Of a DNA stretch of 64,000 nucleotides, positions 26,737-36,632 are shown piece after piece (position 1 is the first letter of the stretch; each line of letters begins with the position of its first letter). The position numbers were made by a program, and so were the translations under genes. The stretch spans positions 1,488,001-1,552,000 of the forward strand of contig NZ_OZ241968.1 in the NCBI RefSeq assembly GCF_965204125.1, in the 5' to 3' direction. This DNA comes from Poriferisodalis sp965204125. GTDB taxonomy: Bacteria > Actinomycetota > Acidimicrobiia > Acidimicrobiales > Poriferisodalaceae. The notes under the pieces were generated by a model. The model made no database searches. It was not told the DNA's origin and saw only the letters and a program-made list of their open reading frames with translations.

Positions 26737-29568
26737 GTGTCGGAAAGTCTGACGCCCGAGCAGCGCGCTCGTCGTGACATTGATGAGCAGTTGGAGGCTT
26801 GCGGCTGGGTGGTGCAGGACTACAAGGGCGCGGCGGTGGCTGCGGCGCAAGGTGTCGCCGTTCGTGAGGTTCAGACCGCGGCGGGTCCGGCTGACTATGT
26901 GCTCTATGTGGATGGCCAAGCTGTCGGCGTCATTGAGGCGAAGAAGGTCGGCAGCACGCTGACTGGGGTTGAGTATCAGACTCGCAAGTACGGCTCCGCG
27001 TATCCGGACGAGCTGCCGGCGTTCGAGGTCGATGGGGCGCTGCCCTTCTGTTACGAGTCCACAGGTGCTGAGACGCGATTCACGAGCGAGTTGGACCCTG
27101 TGCCGGTCAGTCGTCGGGTGTACACGTTCCATCGGCCTGAGACCTTGGCCCAGTGGCACGAGGACTTTGTCAATGGCCGTGGTGCCGGTCTGCGTACTGG
27201 CATCCCGCTGCTGCCTGAGCTCGACGTCGCAGCAGGTGCATCACACTTGTGGCCCGCCCAGGCCGAGGCGATCCGCAACCTTGAGCAGTCCCTGCAGGAG
27301 AACCGGCCCCGGGCACTCATCCAGATGGCAACAGGCTCAGGCAAGACCTTCACCGCCGCCAACGTCTGCTACCGGCTGCTGCTCCACGCTGGAGCTGAGC
27401 GAATCCTGTTCCTCGTCGACCGGGCGAATCTGGGTCGCCAAGCTCTCCGGGAGTTCCAAGGCTTCACCACTCCCGACGACAGCCGCAAGTTCAGCGAGCT
27501 GTACAACGTCCGTCACCTCACGTCGTCACGGCTGGCTATGGCCGGCGAGGCCGCCACCAAGGTGCACATCTGCACCATCCAGCGGCTGCATTCGATCTTG
27601 CGAGGCGACGAGGCCGACGACTTCGACGAGAGCCTCGACGAGCTGAGCAGCTTCGAGGCGGCACCGGCAGCGCCGGTCGAGGTTGCCTACAACCCGGCGG
27701 TGCCGATCGAGTCCTACGACGTGATCATCGTCGACGAATGCCACCGCTCCATCTATGGAGTGTGGCGTCAGGTGCTCGAGTACTTCGACGCGTTCTTGGT
27801 GGGCTTGACGGCTACCCCCGGCATTCAGACATTCGGGTTCTTCGACCAGAACCTCGTGATGGAGTACGGGCACGCCCAAGCGGTGGCCGACCGGGTCAAC
27901 GTGGACTTCGACGTGTTCCGCATCCGCACCGAGATCACCGAGTCCGGCGGCACTGTCCCCGCTGATTTCGTCACGGACTTCCGCGACCGCGATACCCGCG
28001 AAGTCCGGTTCGAGAAGATTGACGAGGACATCGACTACGACGCCAACGAACTGGACAAGCGGGTGGTGGCACCCGACCAGATCCGCACCGTGGTGCGCAC
28101 GCTGCGTGACTCGCTGCCTGAGATCTTCCCCGACCGAGAGCGCCGGGACGATGGCCTGCTCGCGCATGTCCCCAAGACGCTGATCTTCGCCAAGGACGAC
28201 AGCCACGCCGACGACATCGTTCAGGTTGTCCGCCAGGAGTTCGGGCTCGGCAACGAAGGTGCGGTGAAGATCACCTACCGCTCCGGCGATGCGGGCAACA
28301 AGCCCGAGGAACTGCTGGCCCAGTTCCGCACCAGCTACCAAACGCGTATCGCGGTGACCGTGGACATGATCGCGACCGGCACCGATGTGAAGCCGATCGA
28401 GTGCGTGGTGTTCATGCGCATGGTGCGAAGCCGCAACTTCTTCGAGCAGATGAAGGGGCGCGGTGTGCGGGTGATCGACAGCGACCAACTGCGCGCGGTC
28501 ACGCCGGATGCCACGGTCAAGGACCGCTTCGTGATCGTGGACGCCGTCGGCGTCACCGAAGCCGAACTGCACGACACGGTGCCGATGGAACGCCAGCGCA
28601 CAGTGAGCTTCGACAGGCTGCTACATGACATCGGGCTCGGCTCGACCAACCCCGATGTGGTGTCGTCGCTGGCGTCTCGACTCACCCGGTTGAACCGACG
28701 CATGACTGCCGAGGACCGAGCCGAAGTAGAGAAGGTGGCTGGCCTCGAGTTGAGCGACCTGGTCCGCAGCATGGTGAACGCGCTGGATGTCGACCGGCAA
28801 TACGAGGCAGCCGCCGCCGCAGCGGGTGGCGATGAGCCCACGACCGAACAGGTCGAAGCAGCCGGCACACAGATGATCAAGGAAGCCGTACAGCCGCTGG
28901 CCGGCAATGCAGCATTGCGCGAGAAGCTGGTCGATGTTCGGCGCAGCTACGAGCAGGTGATCGACACCGCTTCGAAGGACAAAGTGATATCCGGCGAGTT
29001 CTCCAAGGAGGCGGCGGACCGGGCAAGGGTCCAAGTCGAGTCGTGGCGCCAATTCATCGAAGACAACAAGAACGAGATCACCGCCCTGCAGGTCCTCTAC
29101 GGCCAGCCCTACGGCGGGGGGCTGAGCTACGAAGACATCAAGGAACTGGCAAACGCAATCGCACGCCCACCCCATCGCTGGACCCCCGCCGATCTCTGGG
29201 AGGCCTACGAGACACTCGACGCCTCCAAAGTTCACGGTTCAGGCCATCGCGTCAGTACCGACCTGGTGAGCCTCGTCCGCTACACGCTCGGCGCGTCCGA
29301 CGAACTGATCGCTTACCCCGATCTCGTGGACGATCGCTTCCAAGCGTGGCTGCTGCTACAGGCGAACGCCGGCCGGACGTTCTCCCAAGAGCAGGCAGCC
29401 TTCCTGGAGCTGATCAAAGACCGCATCGCCACCAACCTCGGCATCGAGCCCAAAGAACTGATGGCCCCACCCTTCAGCACCCAAGGCGGCCTCGGTAAAG
29501 CCCACCAACTCTTCGGCGACGAACTCGACGCCCTGCTCAGCGAACTAACCATGGTGCTCGCCGCGTGA
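26737..29568 (+). CDS. hsdR: Type I restriction enzyme, R subunit
   Basis: About 943 aa from GTG 26737. The N-terminal PD-(D/E)xK nuclease reads ADYVLYVDGQAVGVIEAKK (D53, E67, K69). The SF2 translocase has Walker A QMATGSGKT near residue 195, DECH (VIIVDECHRS) near 331, GLTATPG, and motif VI FFEQMKGRGVRV. The C-terminal helical region resembles the EcoEI-type R C-domain. It cuts DNA after translocation when HsdS sites are unmethylated. The stop overlaps hsdS as GTGA. The partner hsdM lies 7.2 kb away. Confidence 0.93.
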   Translation: MSESLTPEQRARRDIDEQLEACGWVVQDYKGAAVAAAQGVAVREVQTAAGPADYVLYVDGQAVGVIEAKKVGSTLTGVEYQTRKYGSAYPDELPAFEVDGALPFCYESTGAETRFTSELDPVPVSRRVYTFHRPETLAQWHEDFVNGRGAGLRTGIPLLPELDVAAGASHLWPAQAEAIRNLEQSLQENRPRALIQMATGSGKTFTAANVCYRLLLHAGAERILFLVDRANLGRQALREFQGFTTPDDSRKFSELYNVRHLTSSRLAMAGEAATKVHICTIQRLHSILRGDEADDFDESLDELSSFEAAPAAPVEVAYNPAVPIESYDVIIVDECHRSIYGVWRQVLEYFDAFLVGLTATPGIQTFGFFDQNLVMEYGHAQAVADRVNVDFDVFRIRTEITESGGTVPADFVTDFRDRDTREVRFEKIDEDIDYDANELDKRVVAPDQIRTVVRTLRDSLPEIFPDRERRDDGLLAHVPKTLIFAKDDSHADDIVQVVRQEFGLGNEGAVKITYRSGDAGNKPEELLAQFRTSYQTRIAVTVDMIATGTDVKPIECVVFMRMVRSRNFFEQMKGRGVRVIDSDQLRAVTPDATVKDRFVIVDAVGVTEAELHDTVPMERQRTVSFDRLLHDIGLGSTNPDVVSSLASRLTRLNRRMTAEDRAEVEKVAGLELSDLVRSMVNALDVDRQYEAAAAAAGGDEPTTEQVEAAGTQMIKEAVQPLAGNAALREKLVDVRRSYEQVIDTASKDKVISGEFSKEAADRARVQVESWRQFIEDNKNEITALQVLYGQPYGGGLSYEDIKELANAIARPPHRWTPADLWEAYETLDASKVHGSGHRVSTDLVSLVRYTLGASDELIAYPDLVDDRFQAWLLLQANAGRTFSQEQAAFLELIKDRIATNLGIEPKELMAPPFSTQGGLGKAHQLFGDELDALLSELTMVLAA

Positions 29569-30812
29569 CAACAGACCTACCCCCAGGCTGGGTGAGGACA
29601 ACTTTGGGTGAGATTGCCGACTGGAGCAGCGGTGGAACCCCGCGGCGCACAGAGGAGAGCTACTACGGCGGAGACATTCCTTGGGCCGTCATCGGCGACC
29701 TGAACGATGAGGTCGTTTCCCAGTGCAAGGGTTCAATCACCCATGAGGGGCTGAGCAACAGCAGCTGCAAGATCGTTCGCCCAGGAACAATCTTGATCGC
29801 GATGTACGGGTCAATCGGCAAGTTGGGCATCGCCGGGATGCCTATGGCCACCAATCAAGCGATTGCTTCGGCAGTCCCTCGCATCAGCAGCCAGTACCTC
29901 TTCTATTTCTTGCTCGCCCAGCGCAGCCAACTAGCGGAAGCCGGCAAGGGTGCGACGCAGCGCAACATCAGCCAGACGATTCTCAAGGCTTGGCCCATTC
30001 CTGTGGCCCCACCCATGGAACAGGACCGCATCGTCGCCGTCATCGAAGAGCACTTCTCCCGCCTCGACGCCGTTCAGTCGACGTTGGAGGGTGGGCTGAG
30101 GTCTGTCGCTGCCTTCAGACGGTCGCTCTTGACGGATGCCTTCAAGGTGAACGGAACGCTCCCTCACAATTGGCAACGAACGGAGATCGAGGAAGTTGCG
30201 AAGGTGCAACTCGGCCGCCAGCGATCACCGCAACATCATGCCGGCCCGCAGATGCGGCCGTACCTTCGTGCTGCCAATGTCACTTGGGCTGGTCTCAGTT
30301 TGGACGACGTCAAGCAGATGAATTTTGACGAGGGCGATTTCGAGACCTACCGCCTTTGGCCCGGTGACCTCCTTTTGAACGAGGCATCGGGCAGCCCGAA
30401 CGAGGTCGGCAAGCCGGCATTGTGGAACGGAGAGATCGAGAACTGCTGCTTCCAGAACACGCTGCTGCGCCTCCAAGCCCGCGACATCAATCCGGCATAC
30501 CTGTATTGGTACTGCTACATGGCGGCCTTGACGGGACGCTTCGGCGAGGCAGGTCGCGGCGTCAACATCAGGCATCTCGGTAAGCAAGGCCTCGCACGAT
30601 TTCCTATCCCTGTCGCCCCCAAGGTTGAGCAAGAACGCATCGTCACCGGGCTCGAAGAGAAATTCCAGCAGTCGTCAGACTGCGAGGCCGCGATTCGTCA
30701 AGCGCATGAGCGGGTGCACGCTCTCCGCCGTTCGATCCTGACAAGAGCATTCGATGGCCAGCTCGTCGCGCGGAGCACAGATGACGAGCCGGCGATGGTC
30801 CTCACGGACTGA
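29565..30812 (+). CDS. hsdS: Type I restriction enzyme, specificity (S) subunit
   Basis: About 415 aa, full length with two target-recognition domains. TRD1 starts PPGWVRTTLGEIADWSSGGT and ends at the spacer helix PMEQDRIVAVIEEHFSRLDA. TRD2 starts LPHNWQRTEIEEVAKVQLGR and ends KVEQERIVTGLEEKFQQ. The paired conserved helices set the spacing of the bipartite recognition site. The sequence recognised cannot be predicted from this alone. It overlaps hsdR by 4 nt. Confidence 0.92.
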   Translation: MTTDLPPGWVRTTLGEIADWSSGGTPRRTEESYYGGDIPWAVIGDLNDEVVSQCKGSITHEGLSNSSCKIVRPGTILIAMYGSIGKLGIAGMPMATNQAIASAVPRISSQYLFYFLLAQRSQLAEAGKGATQRNISQTILKAWPIPVAPPMEQDRIVAVIEEHFSRLDAVQSTLEGGLRSVAAFRRSLLTDAFKVNGTLPHNWQRTEIEEVAKVQLGRQRSPQHHAGPQMRPYLRAANVTWAGLSLDDVKQMNFDEGDFETYRLWPGDLLLNEASGSPNEVGKPALWNGEIENCCFQNTLLRLQARDINPAYLYWYCYMAALTGRFGEAGRGVNIRHLGKQGLARFPIPVAPKVEQERIVTGLEEKFQQSSDCEAAIRQAHERVHALRRSILTRAFDGQLVARSTDDEPAMVLTD

Positions 30813-30911
30813 GACTCCGGCGGGAGGCGAACCTGGTCGCCTCGGCACCAGTTGTGCCGCCTGCTAACTCTTGACTGAGTGATTCAAAGCCGACGAGACG
30901 AAGAGACACCG

Positions 30912-31556
30912 ATGGAGACAAAGTCGAGGGCGCGACGCATCGGGTGGTGGCTGGTGGCGGCATTGGTCGTCACAGCTGCCGTGTGGCTCGTGTGGGGCGT
31001 GGGGCACGAATGGAGTGAGGCCGTCGTCCAAGCTCTTGCCGCACTGGGAGCGCTCTGGTACTGGGCCTACCGAAGTCGTCCGCGGGTGACTCTGCGTTTG
31101 TTGCATAGTGGTGGCCTTTATCTGGAGCTGAGGAACACCGGAAACCGAGTCGCGAAGCAGGTACGGATCACGTGCGAACCGCCGATCCCGTGGAGCGAGA
31201 CCGGCGTCGCGACCAAGCGAGATCAATTCGGCCCGGTCGAAGATTTCGGCGACATGGCCCCGGACCAGCGCTACGTGGTCATCGTCGGAACTCCGTCGCC
31301 GCGAACAGCAAAAGCACTGGACGCCATCAGATTTGAGGTGTCCCACGAGAGCACCTGGGGTCTTCGAAGGCGGCGGTCCCAAATGCGCTTCGGCGGCTCT
31401 GGAGCGCAGAGTTCGCTTCGCGACGAAACGGCAACGCCTCTCGGGGAGTTGACGAAAGCTGTCAAGGCGCAGCAGAAGGAACTCGACAATATTCGACGAT
31501 CGATCGACGCGTTGCCTCACGGGCTGGCTGCGTCATCGGACGACAGTGAGTCCTGA
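30912..31556 (+). CDS. Unrecognised membrane-anchored protein in the island
   Basis: About 214 aa from ATG 30912. Two closely spaced hydrophobic segments (IGWWLVAALVVTAAVWLVWG, then VVQALAALGALWYWAY) form a hairpin anchor. A beta-rich domain (residues about 60-150; LYLELRNTGNRVAKQVRITC) follows, and then a C-terminal coiled-coil-like stretch (LTKAVKAQQKELDNIRRSID). The beta domain could be an immunoglobulin-like sensor. I know no function. It is 99 nt after hsdS on the same strand. Confidence 0.6.
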   Translation: METKSRARRIGWWLVAALVVTAAVWLVWGVGHEWSEAVVQALAALGALWYWAYRSRPRVTLRLLHSGGLYLELRNTGNRVAKQVRITCEPPIPWSETGVATKRDQFGPVEDFGDMAPDQRYVVIVGTPSPRTAKALDAIRFEVSHESTWGLRRRRSQMRFGGSGAQSSLRDETATPLGELTKAVKAQQKELDNIRRSIDALPHGLAASSDDSES

Positions 31557-31770
31557 GCCTCGCTTGGGCGTCGGACGCTGCCACCGCCTGCGGCACGGAA
31601 CGAACCCATGAAGACACCGTTCGCGACTACCTCAGTGTGAGATCTTGGGGACCCAAACTGAGTGAACGCCGAGGTATCCCCGACGTTCGGCCTCTGACGG
31701 TGCAGAGAGGCATTCCAGCGGTTGCAACGGTCGGAGTCTGTGTACAGATGAGCAACGAAACGGCGTGGCA

Positions 31771-32709
31771 ATGTCAGATGAAACAGGCGACAGCTTGATG
31801 GACCACCCGGATGTCAAGCCGGAGATGCAAGCGCAGCAGGCATGCGCGTCAGCTGATCCGTACGAGCGATGGGCGGGTGAACTGCTGTGGCCGATGCTCG
31901 GGGCATCACGTTGGCGTGTGTATGACGACGGTTCTGTCGCCGGGATGCACGACTTCGACCTGGAATTCCCGGACGGAGTTCGCTTTGCCGTGGAGGTGAC
32001 TACCCACACAGCGGGCAGATCTAAGGCCTTCCACTCCTTGCGGGACCGCGGCTGCCCGATCACGGCTCCCACGCTCAAGTGGAACTGGGCCGTTGGGGTC
32101 CGGCTGGCAGGCAGCGATCCTCACGACACAAGGGCGGTGCGTCGGCAGTTCGAGACACTCAAGGAGTGCTTGGCAGCGCTCTTGGAGCAAGCTGAGCAGG
32201 AGGGCATCTCTAGTCAGCTGAGGTCCCTCGACTACCGATTCGGCACGGACGAAGAACACTCGCTGATTCACGCGCTGCGAACCCTCGGAGTCAGCTATGC
32301 GTGGCGGGGCGAACTAGCGCAGGACGCCGCCATCTGGATCAATGAAGCGTCTGCCGCGAACTCGTCAAACCCCGAAGCGATCGCCGACGCCATCGACCTG
32401 CACCTGCCGCAGAACCGAGCCAAGCTCATGGCGGCGAAGGCGAATGGTGCCCAAGAGGCTCATTTGTTTCTGTGGCTGCCGGCCGGCACGGGGGTCAGCG
32501 AATCTGCCAGCCTCGCCCTTCGCACCGGAGCGGACGGGCCTGAAGCGCCGCGCGAGGTCGATCTGCAGGGCTTGGACAGCATTTGGGTCGCGACCGACCT
32601 CTTCACGGCGCGCTCCATGGAGATCCATGGCTACTCCATGCCGATATGGCAATTCGATCGAGATGGCTGGCGACAATGGGAGCGCAGGTGGTGGAACGAA
32701 CGCATCTGA
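31771..32709 (+). CDS. Unknown protein with a possible nuclease-like core
   Basis: About 312 aa from ATG 31771 (GTG 31765 is also in frame). Residues about 35-85 read WRVYDDGSVAGMHDFDLEFP then DGVRFAVEVTTHT. A beta hairpin with D...ExT recalls PD-(D/E)xK folds, but the lysine is missing, so activity is doubtful. The remainder is mixed helical with a WxxxLxLPAGTG-like segment near 235. It ends 64 nt before the convergent HEPN gene. Function is unknown. Confidence 0.55.
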   Translation: MSDETGDSLMDHPDVKPEMQAQQACASADPYERWAGELLWPMLGASRWRVYDDGSVAGMHDFDLEFPDGVRFAVEVTTHTAGRSKAFHSLRDRGCPITAPTLKWNWAVGVRLAGSDPHDTRAVRRQFETLKECLAALLEQAEQEGISSQLRSLDYRFGTDEEHSLIHALRTLGVSYAWRGELAQDAAIWINEASAANSSNPEAIADAIDLHLPQNRAKLMAAKANGAQEAHLFLWLPAGTGVSESASLALRTGADGPEAPREVDLQGLDSIWVATDLFTARSMEIHGYSMPIWQFDRDGWRQWERRWWNERI

Positions 32710-32773
32710 CTCATCAATGCGGCAGCAGCACCAGTTCGTTCGGCTGGCGCTGCACGTAACACCAGTTTCGTCG

Positions 32774-34501
32774 TCAGCCGGGCGTGATGTACGGCGTGGG
32801 GCAGCTCGCGTAGCGTTCCGCGCGGTCGAGAGGACAGATCTTGAACCATGAGTGGAGCTGTGGTGTGGCGGCTTGCGGTTCGGGATCGACGTCGATCCAA
32901 CGGATCACGATGGTGTTCTGGTGACCGAATTCGTCGCTCTCGATCTGCGCCTGTTCCACGCTGTCGCGAAGCGCTTGCCGGTGCGGTTCGCGGAGGCCGT
33001 CGGGTGGCTTCGCGAGGAAGGCCAGCCAGTTTGACTCATCCAATCCGAACCAGCGAATAGCTCCATTCGGATACGTCAGGGATTGCAGCACCCAACCGAC
33101 CGCCTGGTTGGGTCGTGCCTTGCGCTCGCGCATCGCCTCGTTGCCTGGCAAGTTGCGGTCGATCTCGATTTGATAGTTCCTGAGGTTCTCGTGGGGTCGT
33201 GTGGGCCGCAACGTCGTGGTGAACACGGTATTGAGCTGCTCTGCCTGCGATGCGTCGGCGACATCGGGAGTCAGCATCAGCTCACAGGTCGCGGGGTAGC
33301 GCTCAAGGCGGGCAAGCAATCCGTCGCGTGTCCACGTGGTGAACTTGTCGCACGCGTCCGCTGCTGCCGGCACTTCGGCGGCCCCCGGTTCGTGGGCTCG
33401 ATGCAAGACACGATTGCGCAAGTCGAGGACACTCCGGGCGTTGGACGCGGCCGTCTCGTCGCTGCTTGGGGATACGGACAGTCGGGCTCGCAACTGAGTC
33501 AGTAGGTCCGACGCGTTCTTGGTATTGCCATTCTGGTTGTACATCAATTCGGCGGCGCTGTCGGGAGGTGTGTCGTCTTCCCAGATCAAGCACAGCAGCA
33601 GTGCGCGGATGTACTGCTCGCAGGTGACGCCGAGCAGGATGGCAGCGACGACGAGGTCGTCTTGCTGGAGAGTGACGCTCGCGTTCCGCCACGTTTCGTG
33701 AACGGGGCGGAACGGACCCTCCAGAACTGGTGTCATGGCGCGACCGAGATCTTCAGTAGTCCAGCGGGCTGGGTACTCGTCGCCCGGCATGGGCATGAAT
33801 CGGCGCTCATCGAGCGTCTGTGGCAACACGTAACGAAGGTCATCGCCGGTCGGCCACTGTGGCTCGGTTTCGTTGGGCGCCACGATTCGAATCGCATACG
33901 GCAGTACCCACGGGAGCCGAGAGCGCGTCATCGTCGGCATCGGCTGGCGAGCCATGGCGCCGTACACCCGCTGAAGGTCCGCGACGAATGCCACGGCTAC
34001 ATCAAGACCTTCATTCACCGCAGCTACACCGTCGCTCGGCACGCGTACCGCGACTTCGGCGACCGTCACTGTGGTAATCGGCGGCATCGCCGGGTCATTG
34101 GCTTCATTGCCGACGACAGCGTGCTCTCCGTTGTCCATCGTCAGGGTGATGGGAGGCGGCGGCGACTCGTCGGTGCGTACGCGGTACGGGAATGCGATGC
34201 TTGCAGCTCGTTGTGCAGCGACTTGGCTTGTGTCGATGGCCGCACACGAAATCTGGTGTAGGCAGCAACTGATACGACAGCCCACCAGCCCCCGCTCGTC
34301 ATCCCAGTCGATGTCTAGGTAGTCGTCCTCGTAGCCTCGCTCATGGATTGGAGGCTTCCCGCCAGCTCGGATCACCGACTTGTCGTCGATCGACAGCGGT
34401 CGCTCCAGCGGCAAGAAGTAGTAGGCGATGATGAAGGACGCAGCATCATCGACCTCAGGGTCGTGGCCCGGGTGCTGATCGTGCCGGGAATCCGTCGCCA
34501 T
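32774..34501 (-). CDS. HEPN-domain protein, candidate defence RNase
   Basis: About 575 aa. The N-terminal two fifths are beta-rich with no known domain. Residues about 285-390 are helical with LLGVTCEQYIRALLLCLIWE followed by LDLRNRVLHRAHEP. R-N-R-V-L-H (about 362-367) fits the HEPN Rx4-6H RNase motif, and the Glu-bearing first helix fits as well. HEPN proteins act as metal-independent RNases in abortive infection and toxin systems. It lies 187 nt downstream of the GHKL-nuclease gene on the same strand, so it may belong to that cassette or stand alone. Confidence 0.65.
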   Translation of the reverse strand: MATDSRHDQHPGHDPEVDDAASFIIAYYFLPLERPLSIDDKSVIRAGGKPPIHERGYEDDYLDIDWDDERGLVGCRISCCLHQISCAAIDTSQVAAQRAASIAFPYRVRTDESPPPPITLTMDNGEHAVVGNEANDPAMPPITTVTVAEVAVRVPSDGVAAVNEGLDVAVAFVADLQRVYGAMARQPMPTMTRSRLPWVLPYAIRIVAPNETEPQWPTGDDLRYVLPQTLDERRFMPMPGDEYPARWTTEDLGRAMTPVLEGPFRPVHETWRNASVTLQQDDLVVAAILLGVTCEQYIRALLLCLIWEDDTPPDSAAELMYNQNGNTKNASDLLTQLRARLSVSPSSDETAASNARSVLDLRNRVLHRAHEPGAAEVPAAADACDKFTTWTRDGLLARLERYPATCELMLTPDVADASQAEQLNTVFTTTLRPTRPHENLRNYQIEIDRNLPGNEAMRERKARPNQAVGWVLQSLTYPNGAIRWFGLDESNWLAFLAKPPDGLREPHRQALRDSVEQAQIESDEFGHQNTIVIRWIDVDPEPQAATPQLHSWFKICPLDRAERYASCPTPYITPG

Positions 34502-34688
34502 TTCTGCGTGCCTCCTCGACTCGGTCCTCCGAGACGATCTTGCCCGCGCGACGGTGGCCGTCCAACATCAGTCTCGCTGATCACGGCCTCAACTGACGAT
34601 GACGACCACGAAGGCGGTTCCAAGAGTGGTGAGGTTCAGGAACGCCCCTGCGTCAGAGGTGACAGGCCACGCCGTAGGCGGCGCGGGC

Positions 34689-36632
34689 TCAGGTGCTGCC
34701 GTTATCGAGCGCGCGCCGATTCGTCACGGCTAGCCAGCCTTGGTGCAGACGTTCGGTCTCCTTGAGGACGCGGTCCCAAGTCCGAAACACGAGTCGAACG
34801 TCCCCGACCGTTTGCAGGCTCTTGCGTTGGCGGTCAGCGTCTTGGGTGTATCGCTGAGCAATCATGAGGCCAGTCACTCGTAGGGGTTCGCTGCTCAGCC
34901 GTTGGCTCTCGTGAGCTGCCAGTACATAGCCGTGGAATCGAGCGATCTCGTCAGTGTTGGCGGATCTCGGTCGACCATCGGCAGTTGTGCCGCGTTTGAT
35001 CTCCACCACCAGTAGTTCGTCGTGTGTGTAGGGAGCCGAAGGGCCGAGGGCGAATAGGTAGTCCATCCGGCCGTCGCTTTCGCCCTCGTCGGGAGTGATA
35101 CCGATGTCTGAGAGGCGGACCTCGTCGTCGAGCAGGTACCAGCGCGGGTCGAGGAGCCACGGGTGCCGCTTGATGTGCTCATGGATCGTAGGAACTTCAA
35201 GCGCGCCCGTGTCCACAAATTGACGAAGCTCGGCAATGGCCCTGAGCCGCGCATCGATGACCGTCTGGTTGCGGCGAGCGTCAATGAGCCCGAATTCATT
35301 GATGACTTCCCAGATGTGGGTCTGGAAGTCGGGCTCGCTGGCGTCGAGTTGCTCGAGGAGCTGCCTGACGATGGTGTCCTGGTGGGCATCCACGACAGAT
35401 TCGACGAGTGCTCGTGCCTCGTCGGGGTCGATCGCCGGAATCTTGGCGACCGCCCGCGCGACACGGGTTATCCGTTTGCGTTCTTCAGGTGTGAGCCGTT
35501 CTAGGAGGTCGTCGAATTCTTCGATGTCGAGTTGGTCGCTGACCCGCTGCTGTCGGATGCTGCTCCATTCCCGCAGTGCTTGGTGCAGCAGTTTCTGACC
35601 CCACTCGACGAAGCCGTCGAGGCGCTCGTCCTCCAGCTGCAATTGATCGCGGTTCGCTTGAATGAGATCGGTTTCGATGTCGAAACCTTCATCGAGCCAG
35701 TCCGCCTGAACCTCGCCGACGAGGTACTCCTGGCCGAGTTGGCCCTGCGTGCCTGCAGTGCGCTGGAAGAAGAACGGACGCTGGACGAGCTTGCCGCGGG
35801 CCAGCACCGAGATGCCTTGGAGTTCCTTTTCTTGGAGCGGCTTGGCCGTGAATCCGATCCACCAGCGCACGGGCCTGCCGTCGACCTCTGAATCGGCCCA
35901 TCCGACTTGGCGCTCGACGACGTCGTCCAACAGGTGCCCGTCGGTGGGGAAGCGCATGTCCAAGTTGAGATCGAAGCGCCCGATGTCGTGGCCATTGACG
36001 ATGATCCTCATCTGGCTGGTGTCGAGCGCGAAGCGGCGGGCCAGAGACTGCCGGAATTGTTCCTCGTTGAGTGCTCGACGCGGGCGCAGCGACGACAAGG
36101 TGATGCGTGTGCCGCTTGTGAGCGGATTGCCGTCGGGGCCGCAGAGCAGTGTGTTGCCTGTAGCGCCCTCAACCTCGTAGTCCTGCGTTGGGTCGAGGCT
36201 GCGTATTGCGTCGTAGTCGAGGCGGAAGCTGGTGGTTTCGCCATCCTGAGCGACCGTCAGGCATTCCAGCACCTTCGCGGTGCCAAACGCTGCGAGCTTG
36301 CCGATGCCTTTTCGGCCGTGAAGCGGCCTGCCGCCATCGGAGGTGTCCTTGTCCAGCTCGGCCCGACGCTTGCGCCCTACTAGGAGGTAGCGGTTCTCGG
36401 CGTCCTCGTACGACATTCCGACGCCATTGTCCGTGACCACGATCTGATGATCTTCGACCCACCCAGTGCCGAGCGGCAGCTCAATCCAGACCGTGCTGGC
36501 GTCCGCATCCCAGGCGTTGGAGATGAGTTCGGCAATGGTTGCCGTCGCGCCCGGGTACAGCTGTGCGCCAAGCTGCTCGACCAACGATCCCAAGAATCGG
36601 AGCTTCAGGGGCTCTCGTTCGGCACTAGTCAT
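34689..36632 (-). CDS. GHKL (MORC-like) ATPase fused to a PD-(D/E)xK nuclease domain
   Basis: About 647 aa. The N-terminal GHKL ATPase has the N box ELISNAWDADA (35-45), DNGVGM (68-73) and lid GRKGIGKLAAFG (105-116). A transducer-like region and helical linker follow to about 470. The C-terminal segment GRMDYLFALG then DELLVVEIKRG (D524, E544-x-K546) fits a PD-(D/E)xK nuclease. Para-MORC and MutL-like ATPases linked to DNA methylases and nucleases are known from comparative studies of restriction systems. Its start overlaps the cytosine methyltransferase gene by 8 nt, supporting one operon and a restriction role. Confidence 0.78.
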   Translation of the reverse strand: MTSAEREPLKLRFLGSLVEQLGAQLYPGATATIAELISNAWDADASTVWIELPLGTGWVEDHQIVVTDNGVGMSYEDAENRYLLVGRKRRAELDKDTSDGGRPLHGRKGIGKLAAFGTAKVLECLTVAQDGETTSFRLDYDAIRSLDPTQDYEVEGATGNTLLCGPDGNPLTSGTRITLSSLRPRRALNEEQFRQSLARRFALDTSQMRIIVNGHDIGRFDLNLDMRFPTDGHLLDDVVERQVGWADSEVDGRPVRWWIGFTAKPLQEKELQGISVLARGKLVQRPFFFQRTAGTQGQLGQEYLVGEVQADWLDEGFDIETDLIQANRDQLQLEDERLDGFVEWGQKLLHQALREWSSIRQQRVSDQLDIEEFDDLLERLTPEERKRITRVARAVAKIPAIDPDEARALVESVVDAHQDTIVRQLLEQLDASEPDFQTHIWEVINEFGLIDARRNQTVIDARLRAIAELRQFVDTGALEVPTIHEHIKRHPWLLDPRWYLLDDEVRLSDIGITPDEGESDGRMDYLFALGPSAPYTHDELLVVEIKRGTTADGRPRSANTDEIARFHGYVLAAHESQRLSSEPLRVTGLMIAQRYTQDADRQRKSLQTVGDVRLVFRTWDRVLKETERLHQGWLAVTNRRALDNGST

